This document shows, one piece after another, positions 19,961 to 28,352 of a stretch of 64,000 bases of DNA; positions within the stretch are counted from its first letter, which is position 1, and each line of letters starts with the position of its first letter. The translations under genes and the position numbers were made by a program. The notes below the pieces were generated by a model, which had not been told where the DNA came from, did no database searches, and saw only the letters and a list, made by a program, of their open reading frames with translations. The DNA lies in NCBI RefSeq assembly GCF_024160145.1, contig NZ_JAMYWQ010000001.1:186001-250000 (forward strand), in the 5' to 3' direction. Source of the stretch: Serratia nevei. GTDB taxonomy: Bacteria; Pseudomonadota; Gammaproteobacteria; Enterobacterales; Enterobacteriaceae.

Positions 19961-22030
19961 TTACATGATAAGAGACAAAAACAGGTCAATCAGCTTAATG
20001 CCGATAAAAGGGGCAATTAACCCGCCTGCACCGTAGATAACCAGATTGCGATAGAACATCGCATCCGCGCTCTTTGGTTTAAATTGCACGCCGTGTAGCG
20101 CCAGTGGGATCAGCACCGGAATGATCATGGCATTGAAAATTAATGCGGAAAGGATGGCGCTTTGTGGGGTGGATAGTGCCATCACGTTCAACACAGAGAG
20201 CCCAGGCAGTGCCGTAATGAACAGTGCGGGCAAAATGGCGAAATATTTCGCGACATCGTTGGCAATGGAGAATGTTGTCAGGGCACCGCGGGTAATAAGC
20301 ATTTGTTTACCGATACTGACCAACTCCAGCAGCTTCGTCGGGTCGGAATCCAGATCAATTATATTTGCGGCCTCGCGTGCAGGTTGAGTACCGGAGTACA
20401 TCGCCACGCCCACATCGGCCTGGGCTAATGCCGGTGCATCGTTGGTACCATCGCCGCTCATGGCGACCAGTTTCCCCTGGCGTTGCTCATTACGGATGAA
20501 ATTCAGTTTGTCTTCAGGTTTGGCATTAGCAATAAAGTTATCCATGCCGGCTAACGCGGCAATAACGCTGGCAGTCACAGGATTATCCCCCGTGACCATC
20601 ACGGTATGGATTCCCATATATCTAAGCTGAATTGCACGCTCCTTTATGCCGGGTTTAAGGACATCCGTCAGCGCAATAATACCAAGGACACTGCCATTAA
20701 CGGCCACTGCCAGTGGTGTGGCACCTTCACGGGCCACCTTTTCTGTAAGTGCAGATAAATCTCCAGGGATCGGCGTATGCCACTGTTTCTGAACATAGCT
20801 GACAATGGCATCCACTGCGCCTTTGCGGATAACTCGGCCATCAGGCATATTGGTACCGCTCATTCTTGTCTCAGCAGAGAAGTCTGTACCGGTTGCCTTC
20901 TCCTGGCCGGGTTCAGCATGCCCGCCCATCCGTAATGTGTAGCGCACCGTTGATTGTCCTTCCGGTGTTGAGTCAAAAAGTGAGGCAAGGTAAGCGGCCT
21001 GAAGCAGATCTCTCTGGTCTTTCCCCTGCACGGCAAAGCATGCCGTTGCCTGCCGGTTACCGGTTGTAATGGTTCCCGTTTTATCCAGAATCAGAGTACT
21101 GACATCGCCGGCAGCCTCCACGGCCTTTCCTGATGCTGCGAGCATATTAAAACGCATCGTTCTATCGATACCCGCAATGCCAATGGCTGAAAGCAATGCG
21201 CCGATGGTGGTTGGAATGAGGGCAACAATAAGAGCAATCAGGTCGGCGATGTTAATTTGCGCATTGAGATAACGGGCAACGGGCGCCAGGGCGGCGACGA
21301 CAATCACGAAAATCAATGTCAACACGGATAACAGGACGGTCAGGGCGATTTCGTTTGGCGTTTTCTGTCGTTTTGCGCTTTCGACCAGATGGATCATGCG
21401 ATCAAGAAACGTGTTGCCGGGTAATACCGTCACACGAATGACAAGAGCATCCGACAACACCCGGGTTCCTCCTGTCACGGAGGAGGCGGTATCAGAGCCG
21501 GGTTCTTTGATAACCGGTGCAGACTCACCGGTTATCATTGACTCATCGACATAAGCGACACCCTCGATAACCTCACCATCTATCGGGATGATCTCCTCCT
21601 TCTCGGCTTTGACCAGGTCGCCAGGTTTGAGGTCTGTTGCCGGGATTGTCTGGTACGAACCATCGGTTAACTGTTGATGAGCGGTTAATTCACCCACGGC
21701 ACGGCGTAAGGATTGCGCTTTTACTTTGCCACGCCCCTCCGCCAGCGCCTCAGCCAGATTAGCAAACCAGACGGTAATCACCAGAATGAGTGTCACGATG
21801 CCGTTATAGCCAGCGCTGGCGTGTGTTGGCCCAAACAGTGACGGGTCAACGGTTAACGCTGCTGTTATCCATGCGCCAATCCACACGACAAACATGACCG
21901 GATTGCGTATCTGCGCACGGGGACTAAATTTCGCCAGTGAAGCGGCCAGCGACTGCCGGAAAAAGGCTACGTTATATCCAGGGCGCTTATCTGTAACATC
22001 CGACGTGTATGAAACAGTACTCTTTTTCAT
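19961..22030 (-). CDS. kdpB: Potassium-transporting P-type ATPase KdpB
   Basis: A 689-residue catalytic subunit. It shows the TGES actuator loop (MITGESAPV), the phosphorylated aspartate in ILDKTGTIT, and the hinge MVTGDN and SGDGTNDAPAL segments, with membrane helices at both ends. It hydrolyses ATP to drive K+ uptake with KdpA. The ATG at 22030 (after AGGAA) is preferred to 22066, giving a length close to the usual 680. It sits between kdpA and kdpC with short gaps, as in other kdp operons. Confidence 0.96.
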   Translation of the reverse strand: MKKSTVSYTSDVTDKRPGYNVAFFRQSLAASLAKFSPRAQIRNPVMFVVWIGAWITAALTVDPSLFGPTHASAGYNGIVTLILVITVWFANLAEALAEGRGKVKAQSLRRAVGELTAHQQLTDGSYQTIPATDLKPGDLVKAEKEEIIPIDGEVIEGVAYVDESMITGESAPVIKEPGSDTASSVTGGTRVLSDALVIRVTVLPGNTFLDRMIHLVESAKRQKTPNEIALTVLLSVLTLIFVIVVAALAPVARYLNAQINIADLIALIVALIPTTIGALLSAIGIAGIDRTMRFNMLAASGKAVEAAGDVSTLILDKTGTITTGNRQATACFAVQGKDQRDLLQAAYLASLFDSTPEGQSTVRYTLRMGGHAEPGQEKATGTDFSAETRMSGTNMPDGRVIRKGAVDAIVSYVQKQWHTPIPGDLSALTEKVAREGATPLAVAVNGSVLGIIALTDVLKPGIKERAIQLRYMGIHTVMVTGDNPVTASVIAALAGMDNFIANAKPEDKLNFIRNEQRQGKLVAMSGDGTNDAPALAQADVGVAMYSGTQPAREAANIIDLDSDPTKLLELVSIGKQMLITRGALTTFSIANDVAKYFAILPALFITALPGLSVLNVMALSTPQSAILSALIFNAMIIPVLIPLALHGVQFKPKSADAMFYRNLVIYGAGGLIAPFIGIKLIDLFLSLIM

Positions 22031-22066
22031 TTTCGTTGTTCCTGTGAACCGCCACCAAAGGCACAC

Positions 22067-23794
22067 TTAAAATAAGGTGTGACTGAGCATGGCGAATTGT
22101 TCCGCGATGGGACCAAGCAACAACGCTGGCAAGAAAGTCAGCGCACCAACAACCAGGATCACAACCAGCCACCAGGCACCAAATAACGGCGTGTCTGTGC
22201 GCAGTGTGCCCGCACTTTGCGGTACTGTGGGTTTGGCCGACAGAGACCCGGCAACGGCCATCAAAAAAATAATCGGTGGGTATCGCCCAAGGAAGATGAC
22301 CAGCGCGATGGTCAGGTTATACCAAGGCGTATTGGCGTTAAGCCCTGCGAATGCCGACCCGTTATTCGCTGCCGCAGACGTAAAGGCATACAGCACCTCC
22401 GAATAGCCATGCATGCCAGAATTATTCAGTGAAGAAATGGCTGTTGGAAGTATCATTGATATTGATGAAGGGATCAGAATCACCATGGGATGAATCAGCA
22501 GCGCAAGGGATATCAGAATGATCTCGCGTTTCTCAATTCGTTTGCCCATAAACTCCGGCGTTCTGCCCACCATCAGCCCCGCCACAAAGACCCCGATCAG
22601 ACCGTAGATTAAAAAACTTAAAAAACCGACTCCTTTACCGCCAAAGACGCATTGCAGCATCATCTGCATAAACATTGACACACTTGCTACGGGGGTAAAG
22701 CTGTCGTGCATGGCATTAACGCTGCCGGTTGTGAAGGCTGTGGTGTAGGCCGCGTACAGCCCGCTCAGGGTAATACCGAAACGCAGGTCTTTTCCCTCCA
22801 TATTACCGCCAGGTTGCCCGGCGCTGGCATGCAGATTAATACCCATCTGCTGTAATAACGGCGTACCTGCCTGCTCAGAAATAAGAACGACTGCCAGGAA
22901 GGCAACCAGCATGACAGCCATCACGCCATAAATCACCCGGGCCTGCCGTTGTTGATGGATCATGCTGCCAAACATAATGACCAGGGCTGCGGGAAGCCCT
23001 GCCATCAGCAGAAGCAAGACAATATTGGTGAGTGGATTTGGATTTTGGTAGGGATGAGCGGCGTTAACATTAAAGAAGCCCCCCCCGTTAGTTCCGAAGT
23101 TTTCGATAGACTCCTGCGCCGCAACGGGACCCAGACTTAATGTCTGATGCCCGCCTGCCAGCGGGGATACGAGGGTGCCGGCACTCATCGTTTCGGGAAC
23201 GCCCTGCCAGATCAAAAAGAGTGCCGCCAGAACAGATACCGGGAGCAGAACACGGGTGATAAAGCGAATCAAATCCCGGTAAAAATTACCCAGACCGCCG
23301 CTCTCGCCCTGTGACAGAAAAGCGCGGATAAATGCGACCGCAACAACGAAACCTGTGGCTGCAGAAGTAAACATAGGGAAGGTGATGGCGGTCATCTGAC
23401 TAAAGTTAGAGAGCGTACTTTCGCCAGCATAACTTTGCCAGTTGGTATTGGTGATAAAACTGATGGCCGTATTAAATGCCAGTATGGGGTCCATGCCATC
23501 CAATTTCAGCGGATTAATCGGTAAAACACCTTGAAATACCAGAATGAAATAAATAATTAACGCCATCACCAGGTTGGTAATCAGCATATTAATAGTATAG
23601 CTTTTCCAGTCCATTTCCCGGTAACAACTCTCCTTCCCGATAAGACGATAAATTGTATTGTCGATAGGATTTAAAAGTGGGTCGAGAAACGTTTTCTGGT
23701 CGGTAACGACCTGAGCCAGATATCGCCCTGCGACGATACTTATCGCCAGCGTCATTAAAAGAACAAAACCGACTTGCAGCCATAGATGCAGCAT
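22067..23794 (-). CDS. kdpA: Potassium-transporting ATPase subunit KdpA
   Basis: A 575-residue, strongly hydrophobic channel-like subunit of the SKT superfamily with four selectivity-loop regions, among them ITNTNWQSY, TNGGGFFNVNAAHPYQNP and ANNGSAFAG. It binds and conducts K+ in the KdpFABC complex. It ends 36 bp before the kdpB start and is preceded by kdpF after about 43 bp. Confidence 0.96.
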   Translation of the reverse strand: MLHLWLQVGFVLLMTLAISIVAGRYLAQVVTDQKTFLDPLLNPIDNTIYRLIGKESCYREMDWKSYTINMLITNLVMALIIYFILVFQGVLPINPLKLDGMDPILAFNTAISFITNTNWQSYAGESTLSNFSQMTAITFPMFTSAATGFVVAVAFIRAFLSQGESGGLGNFYRDLIRFITRVLLPVSVLAALFLIWQGVPETMSAGTLVSPLAGGHQTLSLGPVAAQESIENFGTNGGGFFNVNAAHPYQNPNPLTNIVLLLLMAGLPAALVIMFGSMIHQQRQARVIYGVMAVMLVAFLAVVLISEQAGTPLLQQMGINLHASAGQPGGNMEGKDLRFGITLSGLYAAYTTAFTTGSVNAMHDSFTPVASVSMFMQMMLQCVFGGKGVGFLSFLIYGLIGVFVAGLMVGRTPEFMGKRIEKREIILISLALLIHPMVILIPSSISMILPTAISSLNNSGMHGYSEVLYAFTSAAANNGSAFAGLNANTPWYNLTIALVIFLGRYPPIIFLMAVAGSLSAKPTVPQSAGTLRTDTPLFGAWWLVVILVVGALTFLPALLLGPIAEQFAMLSHTLF

Positions 23795-23837
23795 ATCATG
23801 ACTCCTTTAGAGCAGGTGATGTGACATGCCGTACGAA

Positions 23838-23921
23838 TCAGAACTTGTCCGGATGGATCACGGCATACAGCAGATAAAGCACTACGCTGAAAAGCAGCGT
23901 GATTAACAAATAAATAGCCAT
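23838..23921 (-). CDS. kdpF: KdpF small stabilising subunit
   Basis: A 27-codon frame (MAIYLLITLLFSVVLYLLYA, then VIHPDKF) forming one membrane helix, directly upstream of kdpA in the kdpF position. KdpF is a single-span peptide that stabilises the Kdp complex. Too short for most gene finders. Length and position fit the 29-residue E. coli protein. Confidence 0.85.
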   Translation of the reverse strand: MAIYLLITLLFSVVLYLLYAVIHPDKF

Positions 23922-23945
23922 AGTGACCTCTGATAAATAACCAAC

Positions 23946-24059
23946 TTATCTTCCTCTCTTTTCGGTTGTATCGATAACACCTTCAGCGAAGCGGATCAAT
24001 AAACCGCAGATGGCATAAGTTGTGACGACTAACACGGCCATGATGATTATTAACCACAT
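23946..24059 (-). CDS. Putative 37-residue single-span membrane protein at the head of the kdp operon
   Basis: A 37-codon frame starting at ATG 24059 behind a strong AAGGAG ribosome-binding site. It begins MWLIIIMAVLVVTTYAICGL, one hydrophobic helix, and ends in a charged tail (EKRGR). It lies 24 bp upstream of kdpF on the same strand, so it should be the first gene of the operon. I do not recognise it; it could be a second KdpF-like accessory peptide. The Shine-Dalgarno sequence, hydrophobicity and position support a real gene. Confidence 0.6.
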   Translation of the reverse strand: MWLIIIMAVLVVTTYAICGLLIRFAEGVIDTTEKRGR

Positions 24060-24127
24060 ACTGAACTCCTTGCGGTCTTCGCTGTATTAAAAAGCGATAC
24101 TTCAGGTATAGGGAACAACCTATAAAA

Positions 24128-24169
24128 GGAGGGTAAAAAAAATAGCGGGCGAGATAAAAATAATGTAAA
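24128..24169 (-). promoter_or_regulatory. Candidate kdp promoter/KdpE-type site
   Basis: On the minus strand this stretch has a TTTACATTATTTTTATC block, then CGCCCGC, then a second T-run. From memory, the E. coli kdp operator has a similar T-rich block followed by CGCCCGC. It lies about 70-110 bp upstream of the small membrane gene. If real, it implies KdpE acting from elsewhere in the genome. Confidence 0.35.
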
Positions 24170-24310
24170 CACAGGTCTCGCTGAGACGCAGGTGCATTAA
24201 GGCCACGACAGACAAATACTATTTTTATGATGTAAAACCATAGTTCTGATACGAAAGATCTTCAGCCACTCGCCGATCTTATTGCTCTGTGCTTTCGCCG
24301 GTATCTGGCT

Positions 24311-24341
24311 TCTCCTCTAAGCCCTTGAAACCTAGAGGAGA
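24311..24341. terminator. Perfect 9-bp inverted repeat downstream of the GNAT gene
   Basis: TCTCCTCTA (24311-24319) and TAGAGGAGA (24333-24341) are exact inverted repeats around a 13-base spacer, 40 bases after the acetyltransferase stop. There is no T-run, so it may be a Rho-type or processing hairpin rather than an intrinsic terminator. Nothing else is recognisable between the kdp promoter area and this gene. Confidence 0.35.
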
Positions 24342-24381
24342 TAATGGCAGAGCCTGTGTGGGGGGAGCCGATGCTGCCGGC

Positions 24382-24861
24382 TTAAACGGAAAAGCGCTTT
24401 TTGATTCTATCGATCAGCGTGCCATCGCTGAGTGGCACCTGCGGCAGGCGAGCATACTCGCGAAAGCCCATTTTTTGATAATAGGCGAGGCCGCCGACGT
24501 TATCCGCCCGAATGGTGGCATTGATGTGCTTGAAACCGTGCGACTTCGCCGCCGCCAGCGTTGCGGGAAACAACGCGCTGCCGACACCGTGCACCTTGGG
24601 GGTCAGGCGGGAGAAGGTAGCAATATCTGCGGTATCGGGCGGCAGGGCATCGTCAGCGCTCAGCGACTGGAAGCCCACCAACAGCCCATCCAGCTCCGCG
24701 ACCTGGCAACTTCGCGCGTTGCTGCCGCTGATGAACCATTCGCTGAATTCGGCTGGGGTGAGGGGCGTTTCTATCGCGGTGGTGCCGCCGGCGCTGATCA
24801 CCTCATTCAATAACAGCGTCAGTGCCTCGGCGTCTTGCGGGGTTACCGTTCTGATCTTCAT
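24382..24861 (-). CDS. GNAT-family N-acetyltransferase
   Basis: A 159-residue single-domain GNAT protein: an N-terminal IRTVTPQDAEALTLLLNEV helix region, a central beta-strand LVGFQSLS, a possibly degenerate acetyl-CoA loop (PKVHGVGSALF) and a C-terminal NVGGLAYYQKMGFREY segment typical of the fold. It would acetylate an amine with acetyl-CoA in the cytoplasm; the substrate is unknown. GAGGAGA precedes the start. It appears to be a single-gene unit. Confidence 0.82.
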   Translation of the reverse strand: MKIRTVTPQDAEALTLLLNEVISAGGTTAIETPLTPAEFSEWFISGSNARSCQVAELDGLLVGFQSLSADDALPPDTADIATFSRLTPKVHGVGSALFPATLAAAKSHGFKHINATIRADNVGGLAYYQKMGFREYARLPQVPLSDGTLIDRIKKRFSV

Positions 24862-24991
24862 TGCGTTGCTATCTCCTCGACGGTGGTCGTTTCAGGCGTG
24901 ATGAATTTGCTGGAACCATCGAAACAAGATAGACGCAGACGTCCGATAAGGAAATATCGGAACGTGCCGGACAAAAAAACAGTGAGGGGAA

Positions 24992-25153
24992 TTACATGAA
25001 CAGGAAGCGGTCGGCCAGCGGAACCCCACGTTCGAGGCGCGGTGGCAACACGTCGTCACGATCGTCAGGCTGAGCAGCCTGCGGCGCGGCGTCTTCGGCT
25101 TTTTCAATCATCAGCTCGCCGAGCAGGGCCAGAAAACGAGTGAGCTTTTGCAT
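24992..25153 (-). CDS. Putative 53-residue small protein, unknown
   Basis: A 53-codon frame from ATG 25153 with a good GGAGGG ribosome-binding site five to six bases upstream. It begins MQKLTRFLALLGELMIEKAE and ends ADRFLFM. The N-terminal half is an amphipathic or hydrophobic helix; the middle is acidic and proline-rich. It lies between the copper receptor and the GNAT gene on the same strand as both, about 140 bp from the receptor's 3' end. No family recognised. A different frame at 24892-25107 has no comparable start signal. Confidence 0.5.
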   Translation of the reverse strand: MQKLTRFLALLGELMIEKAEDAAPQAAQPDDRDDVLPPRLERGVPLADRFLFM

Positions 25154-25294
25154 ATTCCCTCCGGATCCTTGATGACAGTGAGAGTGATACTAATCGCCGC
25201 TCAACCGAATGGGAAAAACTTAAAACTCATATCCTAAGAACCGGATCGCATATCGCCTGACCGGGCGACGGTTGCCCATCGCCCGGTGTACGGT

Positions 25295-27364
25295 TTAGAA
25301 GGTGACGTTAACCTTGGCCCACAGGGTGCGGCCCGGTTCATTCACCGCGCTGTTGGCCGAATACCCGAAGGCGCTGTTGCCCGCCAGGTTGAGGTGCTCG
25401 CTGTAGGTCTTGTTCAGGATGTTATCCAGACCGGCGCTCAGCTTGACGTTTTTATTCACCTTGTAGGCGGCGTTGGCGGAGAGCACGCCGAAGCCGGCGC
25501 TTTCGGCAAAGTCTTTGCCCACCACGTTGCCTTCGTTGATCGCCACGCGGTGTTGGCTGCTGACCAAACGCCACAGGCCGGTGCCGCTCCAGTCGCCGTA
25601 CTCATAGGTGAGCCCCAGACGTGCCTCCAGCGGCGGGATCTGCGGCAGCGGCCGGCCGTCGCTGGTGTTTTTGCCCCAGGAGTAGGCCAGGCTGGCATCG
25701 GTTTTCCAGTGCTCGCTCAGCTGGTAACCCATGCCCATTTCACCGCCCATGATGTTGGCGTTGACGTTATCGACCTGGCTGAGACGCGCGTTGTGCGGAT
25801 CGTATTTGAACAGGATGAAATCATCGACGCGGCCCACGTAAGCGGAGACCCAGCCGTTGAAGCGCTTGCCGTTGTACTGTGCGCCGATATCGAGCTGCGT
25901 GGTTTTTTCGCTCTTGACGCTGGAGAACGGATCCTTGCTGCCGTTCGGGCCGAGCTTCGGCGAGAACAGCTCCCAATAATCCGGGAAGCGCTCGGTATAA
26001 CCGACGCCGGCATACAGCATCAGCGGCAGGTCGGCCAGCGTATGCTCAAGACGCATAAAGCCGCTCGGCAGGGTGTCTGAACGCTCCCCGTCGCTGCCGC
26101 TGCGGAAATTCTCCACCAGGGTGCGGTCAAGACGCGCGCCGCCGATCAGTTTATCCTGTTCGCTGGTGGACCAGGTCAGTTCACTGAAGGCGCCGTAGCT
26201 GTTGAACTGGGCGTCTTTTTCCCAGCTGCCGCGGCTCATGCTGCGGTGGGTGTTGGTTTGGGTGTCCAGGCCGCTTTCAAGCTTCACGTCCTGCCACTGC
26301 CAGGTGCCCATCACGCGGCCGCCGACGGTGCGGCGATCGAGCTGCATCGTCATGCCGGAGGACATCATGTGCCCGCCGTGGCCGCCCATGCTCATACCGC
26401 CATGGCCCCCGTGGCCACCCATGCCGCCGCTGCCCGGCGAGCGCAGGGTGACGTTGTCCATCACGTGGTTGGCGTAGTTGTAGTAGACCTGCGCTTCCAG
26501 CTTATCCAGCACCTCGCCGATGTTGGATTTTTCCACCCGCATACCCAGGCTTTCGCGTTTGAACTGCGAGCCGTCCATGCTGCGGCCGGCATAGCGCGCT
26601 TCGCCGTTGCCGCGACCCATGGTCACTTCCAGCAGCGTGTCGTTGTCCGGCGTCCAGCCGAGCGCCAGATCGCCGTTCCACTTGTCCCAGCGCGACGGCA
26701 CGCGCGTATTCGTACCATCCTGATAATCGTTGGAGCGGGATTTGTTGGCCATCACCCGCAGGTAGCCTTGTTCGGCGCCGAGGCTGGCGTCGATATTCTC
26801 GTCCCAGCGGCCGTTGGAGCCGGTCAGCACGCTGGCGCTGCCCTTGATGCCCGGTTTGTCGAAGCGCGGGCGTTCACGCTCGAAACGCACCGTGCCCGCC
26901 GACGATCCCGGCCCCCACAGCACCGTCTGCGGCCCTTTGGTGATGGTCAACAGATCGAAGCTTTCCGGCGAGATGTAAGAGGTGGGCGCATCCATCCGCG
27001 ATGGGCAGGCGCCCAGCATTTCCGAACCGTCGGTGAGGATCTTCAACCGCGAACCGAACATGCCGCGGAACACCGGATCGCCATTGGTGCCGCCGTTGCG
27101 GATCTGCGAAAAGCCGGGGATGGTTTTCAGGTAGTCCGAACCGTCGCTGGCCGGCACCGGCTGGCGAGGGGTTTTCGGCGAGGTGACGATGGTCAGCGGG
27201 GAGTAGAGCGGCGCGGTGACGGTGATCACGTCGCCATCATTCACCTGTGCGTCGGTAGGGTGCTGATGCGCCTGCGCCGCGTGGCCGGCCAGCAGGAACA
27301 GCGGCATGGCGGTGGTGATGGCGCGGGTAACGGCGTTCTTTTTATAAGTCGGTTTAAACATCAT
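25295..27364 (-). CDS. TonB-dependent copper receptor (OprC/NosA type)
   Basis: A 689-residue outer-membrane receptor. It has a signal peptide to about residue 32 (LAGHAAQAHQ), a plug domain with GDPVFRGMFGSRLKILTDG and LTITKGPQTVLWGPG, and a barrel ending LWAKVNVTF. A Gly/His/Met-rich insertion at about residues 308-341 (GMGGHGGHGGMSMGGHGGHM) looks like a metal-binding loop. The family moves copper across the outer membrane. AAGGAAAG precedes the double ATG. It is followed 5'-wards by a Met/His-rich DUF2946 gene on the same strand, a usual pairing. Confidence 0.88.
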   Translation of the reverse strand: MMFKPTYKKNAVTRAITTAMPLFLLAGHAAQAHQHPTDAQVNDGDVITVTAPLYSPLTIVTSPKTPRQPVPASDGSDYLKTIPGFSQIRNGGTNGDPVFRGMFGSRLKILTDGSEMLGACPSRMDAPTSYISPESFDLLTITKGPQTVLWGPGSSAGTVRFERERPRFDKPGIKGSASVLTGSNGRWDENIDASLGAEQGYLRVMANKSRSNDYQDGTNTRVPSRWDKWNGDLALGWTPDNDTLLEVTMGRGNGEARYAGRSMDGSQFKRESLGMRVEKSNIGEVLDKLEAQVYYNYANHVMDNVTLRSPGSGGMGGHGGHGGMSMGGHGGHMMSSGMTMQLDRRTVGGRVMGTWQWQDVKLESGLDTQTNTHRSMSRGSWEKDAQFNSYGAFSELTWSTSEQDKLIGGARLDRTLVENFRSGSDGERSDTLPSGFMRLEHTLADLPLMLYAGVGYTERFPDYWELFSPKLGPNGSKDPFSSVKSEKTTQLDIGAQYNGKRFNGWVSAYVGRVDDFILFKYDPHNARLSQVDNVNANIMGGEMGMGYQLSEHWKTDASLAYSWGKNTSDGRPLPQIPPLEARLGLTYEYGDWSGTGLWRLVSSQHRVAINEGNVVGKDFAESAGFGVLSANAAYKVNKNVKLSAGLDNILNKTYSEHLNLAGNSAFGYSANSAVNEPGRTLWAKVNVTF

Positions 27365-27370
27365 CTTTCC

Positions 27371-27586
27371 TTAAGCTAACTTTTTTCCGTTCTTGGCCGA
27401 GGGATTATTCAGGCGTGGGGCGGCCTGGCGAAAATCACCATCGGAAAATACGGGGGTTAATTCCATCAACATGGAAATAACCGGATTAATAATGTCGTCT
27501 CGATGATTAACCGTCGGGCGAATTAATTCCGCCGTGTTGAAGCGATCAACGGCAATACAGAGAACGGCAATGGGCTTATTGTTAAA
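27371..27586 (-). other. 71-codon open stretch between DUF2946 and the copper receptor
   Basis: After the TGA of the DUF2946 gene the same frame stays open for 71 codons and closes with TAA only six bases before the copper-receptor ATG, overlapping its ribosome-binding region. The first in-frame ATG is at 27472 (33 residues), with no clear Shine-Dalgarno sequence. It may be a lost C-terminus, a coupled leader peptide or chance. No promoter or hairpin is obvious in the interval. Confidence 0.25.
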
Positions 27587-28042
27587 TCAGAGGAAAGAGA
27601 CGGGGGGCGCGCGCGGCTGTAATTCGGTGTGAACGACGTGGGCAAACAGGGGAACGAGATAGTGAATCGGCGGCGGGCGCGAAGCCAGCAACTGGGACCA
27701 GAACAGCGGGGCGTGGCTCACGTCCAGCAGCGGCGCGTGCAGCAACAGCACGCAGTAGCCGCAGGCGCTGTCGTCCATCATCATCGCCATGTTGTGATGG
27801 CCGCCGCCGTGCTGCATCAGCGGCTGTGAGGCTTTTTCAGGCTCAGGCGGCGGCGAGTGCATCCCGTGATGCATCGGCATCTCCATGCCGCAATCCGCCA
27901 TGACGGTCGTTCCAGCACTTCCGGCGCGTACATGCTCCAGGGATCGCGAGACCACCGGCGCAATGAACAACATCAGAATGGCAAACATCCCTAACCAGGC
28001 GGCGGCCCGATGTCGCGATGCAGAGCGCTGAATTAACGACAC
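27587..28042 (-). CDS. DUF2946 family protein, Met/His-rich, copper-associated
   Basis: About 151 residues: an N-terminal membrane helix (AAWLGMFAILMLFIAPVVS), a metal-ligand-rich middle (MADCGMEMPMHHGMH, then HGGGHHNMAMMMDD), a SACGYC motif followed by a second hydrophobic stretch, and a Pro-rich tail. DUF2946 proteins are typically encoded beside TonB copper receptors and are thought to be membrane or periplasmic metal-handling proteins. No ATG fits; GTG at 28042, six bases after AGG, is better placed than TTG at 28048. Probably co-transcribed with the receptor. Confidence 0.75.
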   Translation of the reverse strand: MSLIQRSASRHRAAAWLGMFAILMLFIAPVVSRSLEHVRAGSAGTTVMADCGMEMPMHHGMHSPPPEPEKASQPLMQHGGGHHNMAMMMDDSACGYCVLLLHAPLLDVSHAPLFWSQLLASRPPPIHYLVPLFAHVVHTELQPRAPPVSFL

Positions 28043-28048
28043 AATCAA

Positions 28049-28308
28049 CCTAAAAAAAGGGTTAACACAGGGTAGGGAATTGTACTGGTTTATGTCGAAA
28101 TGTTAAAACCTTTTATTTCTGGTCACGGTCTGTTGATGAATATATTATCGAAATGTCGCTTTAATTTTGACCAAAGGCTATTTTTTAGCGCCGATAATGG
28201 CACAGGCCCAATATTAATGGCGGAAAACTGGCGAGCACGATTATCCCGCTTTATGACGAACATGCCGCCTGTGGGGCAAGAACGGTCTGGTTGGCACCGA
28301 CCTATTGA
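28049..28308. other. Non-coding upstream region of the copper operon
   Basis: AT-richer than its flanks and expected to carry the leftward promoter of the DUF2946-receptor operon. A 70-codon plus-strand frame (28100-28312) has no convincing ribosome-binding site or family resemblance and is not called. No other element recognised. Confidence 0.4.
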
Positions 28309-28321
28309 GTGACAATGTCAC
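28309..28321. promoter_or_regulatory. Palindrome GTGAC-AAT-GTCAC, operator-like
   Basis: A perfect 5-bp dyad with a 3-bp centre, nearly identical to the one at 30338-30350. With flanks, the minus-strand reading is GTGACATTGTCACTCAA here against GTGACATCGTCACTTAA there. It lies about 270 bp upstream of the DUF2946 start and 31 bp beyond the 3' end of the dehydrogenase gene. The binding protein is unknown. Confidence 0.4.
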
Positions 28322-28352
28322 TGGCAGGTTCACCTGATCCTGCCCGTTAACG

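Noticed and set aside
24892-25107. 71-codon minus-strand frame
   Set aside because: It overlaps, out of frame, a better-supported 53-codon frame with a strong ribosome-binding site, and its composition is unlike a protein.
28100-28312. 70-codon plus-strand frame upstream of the copper operon
   Set aside because: No ribosome-binding site, no domain, and it overlaps an operator-like palindrome.
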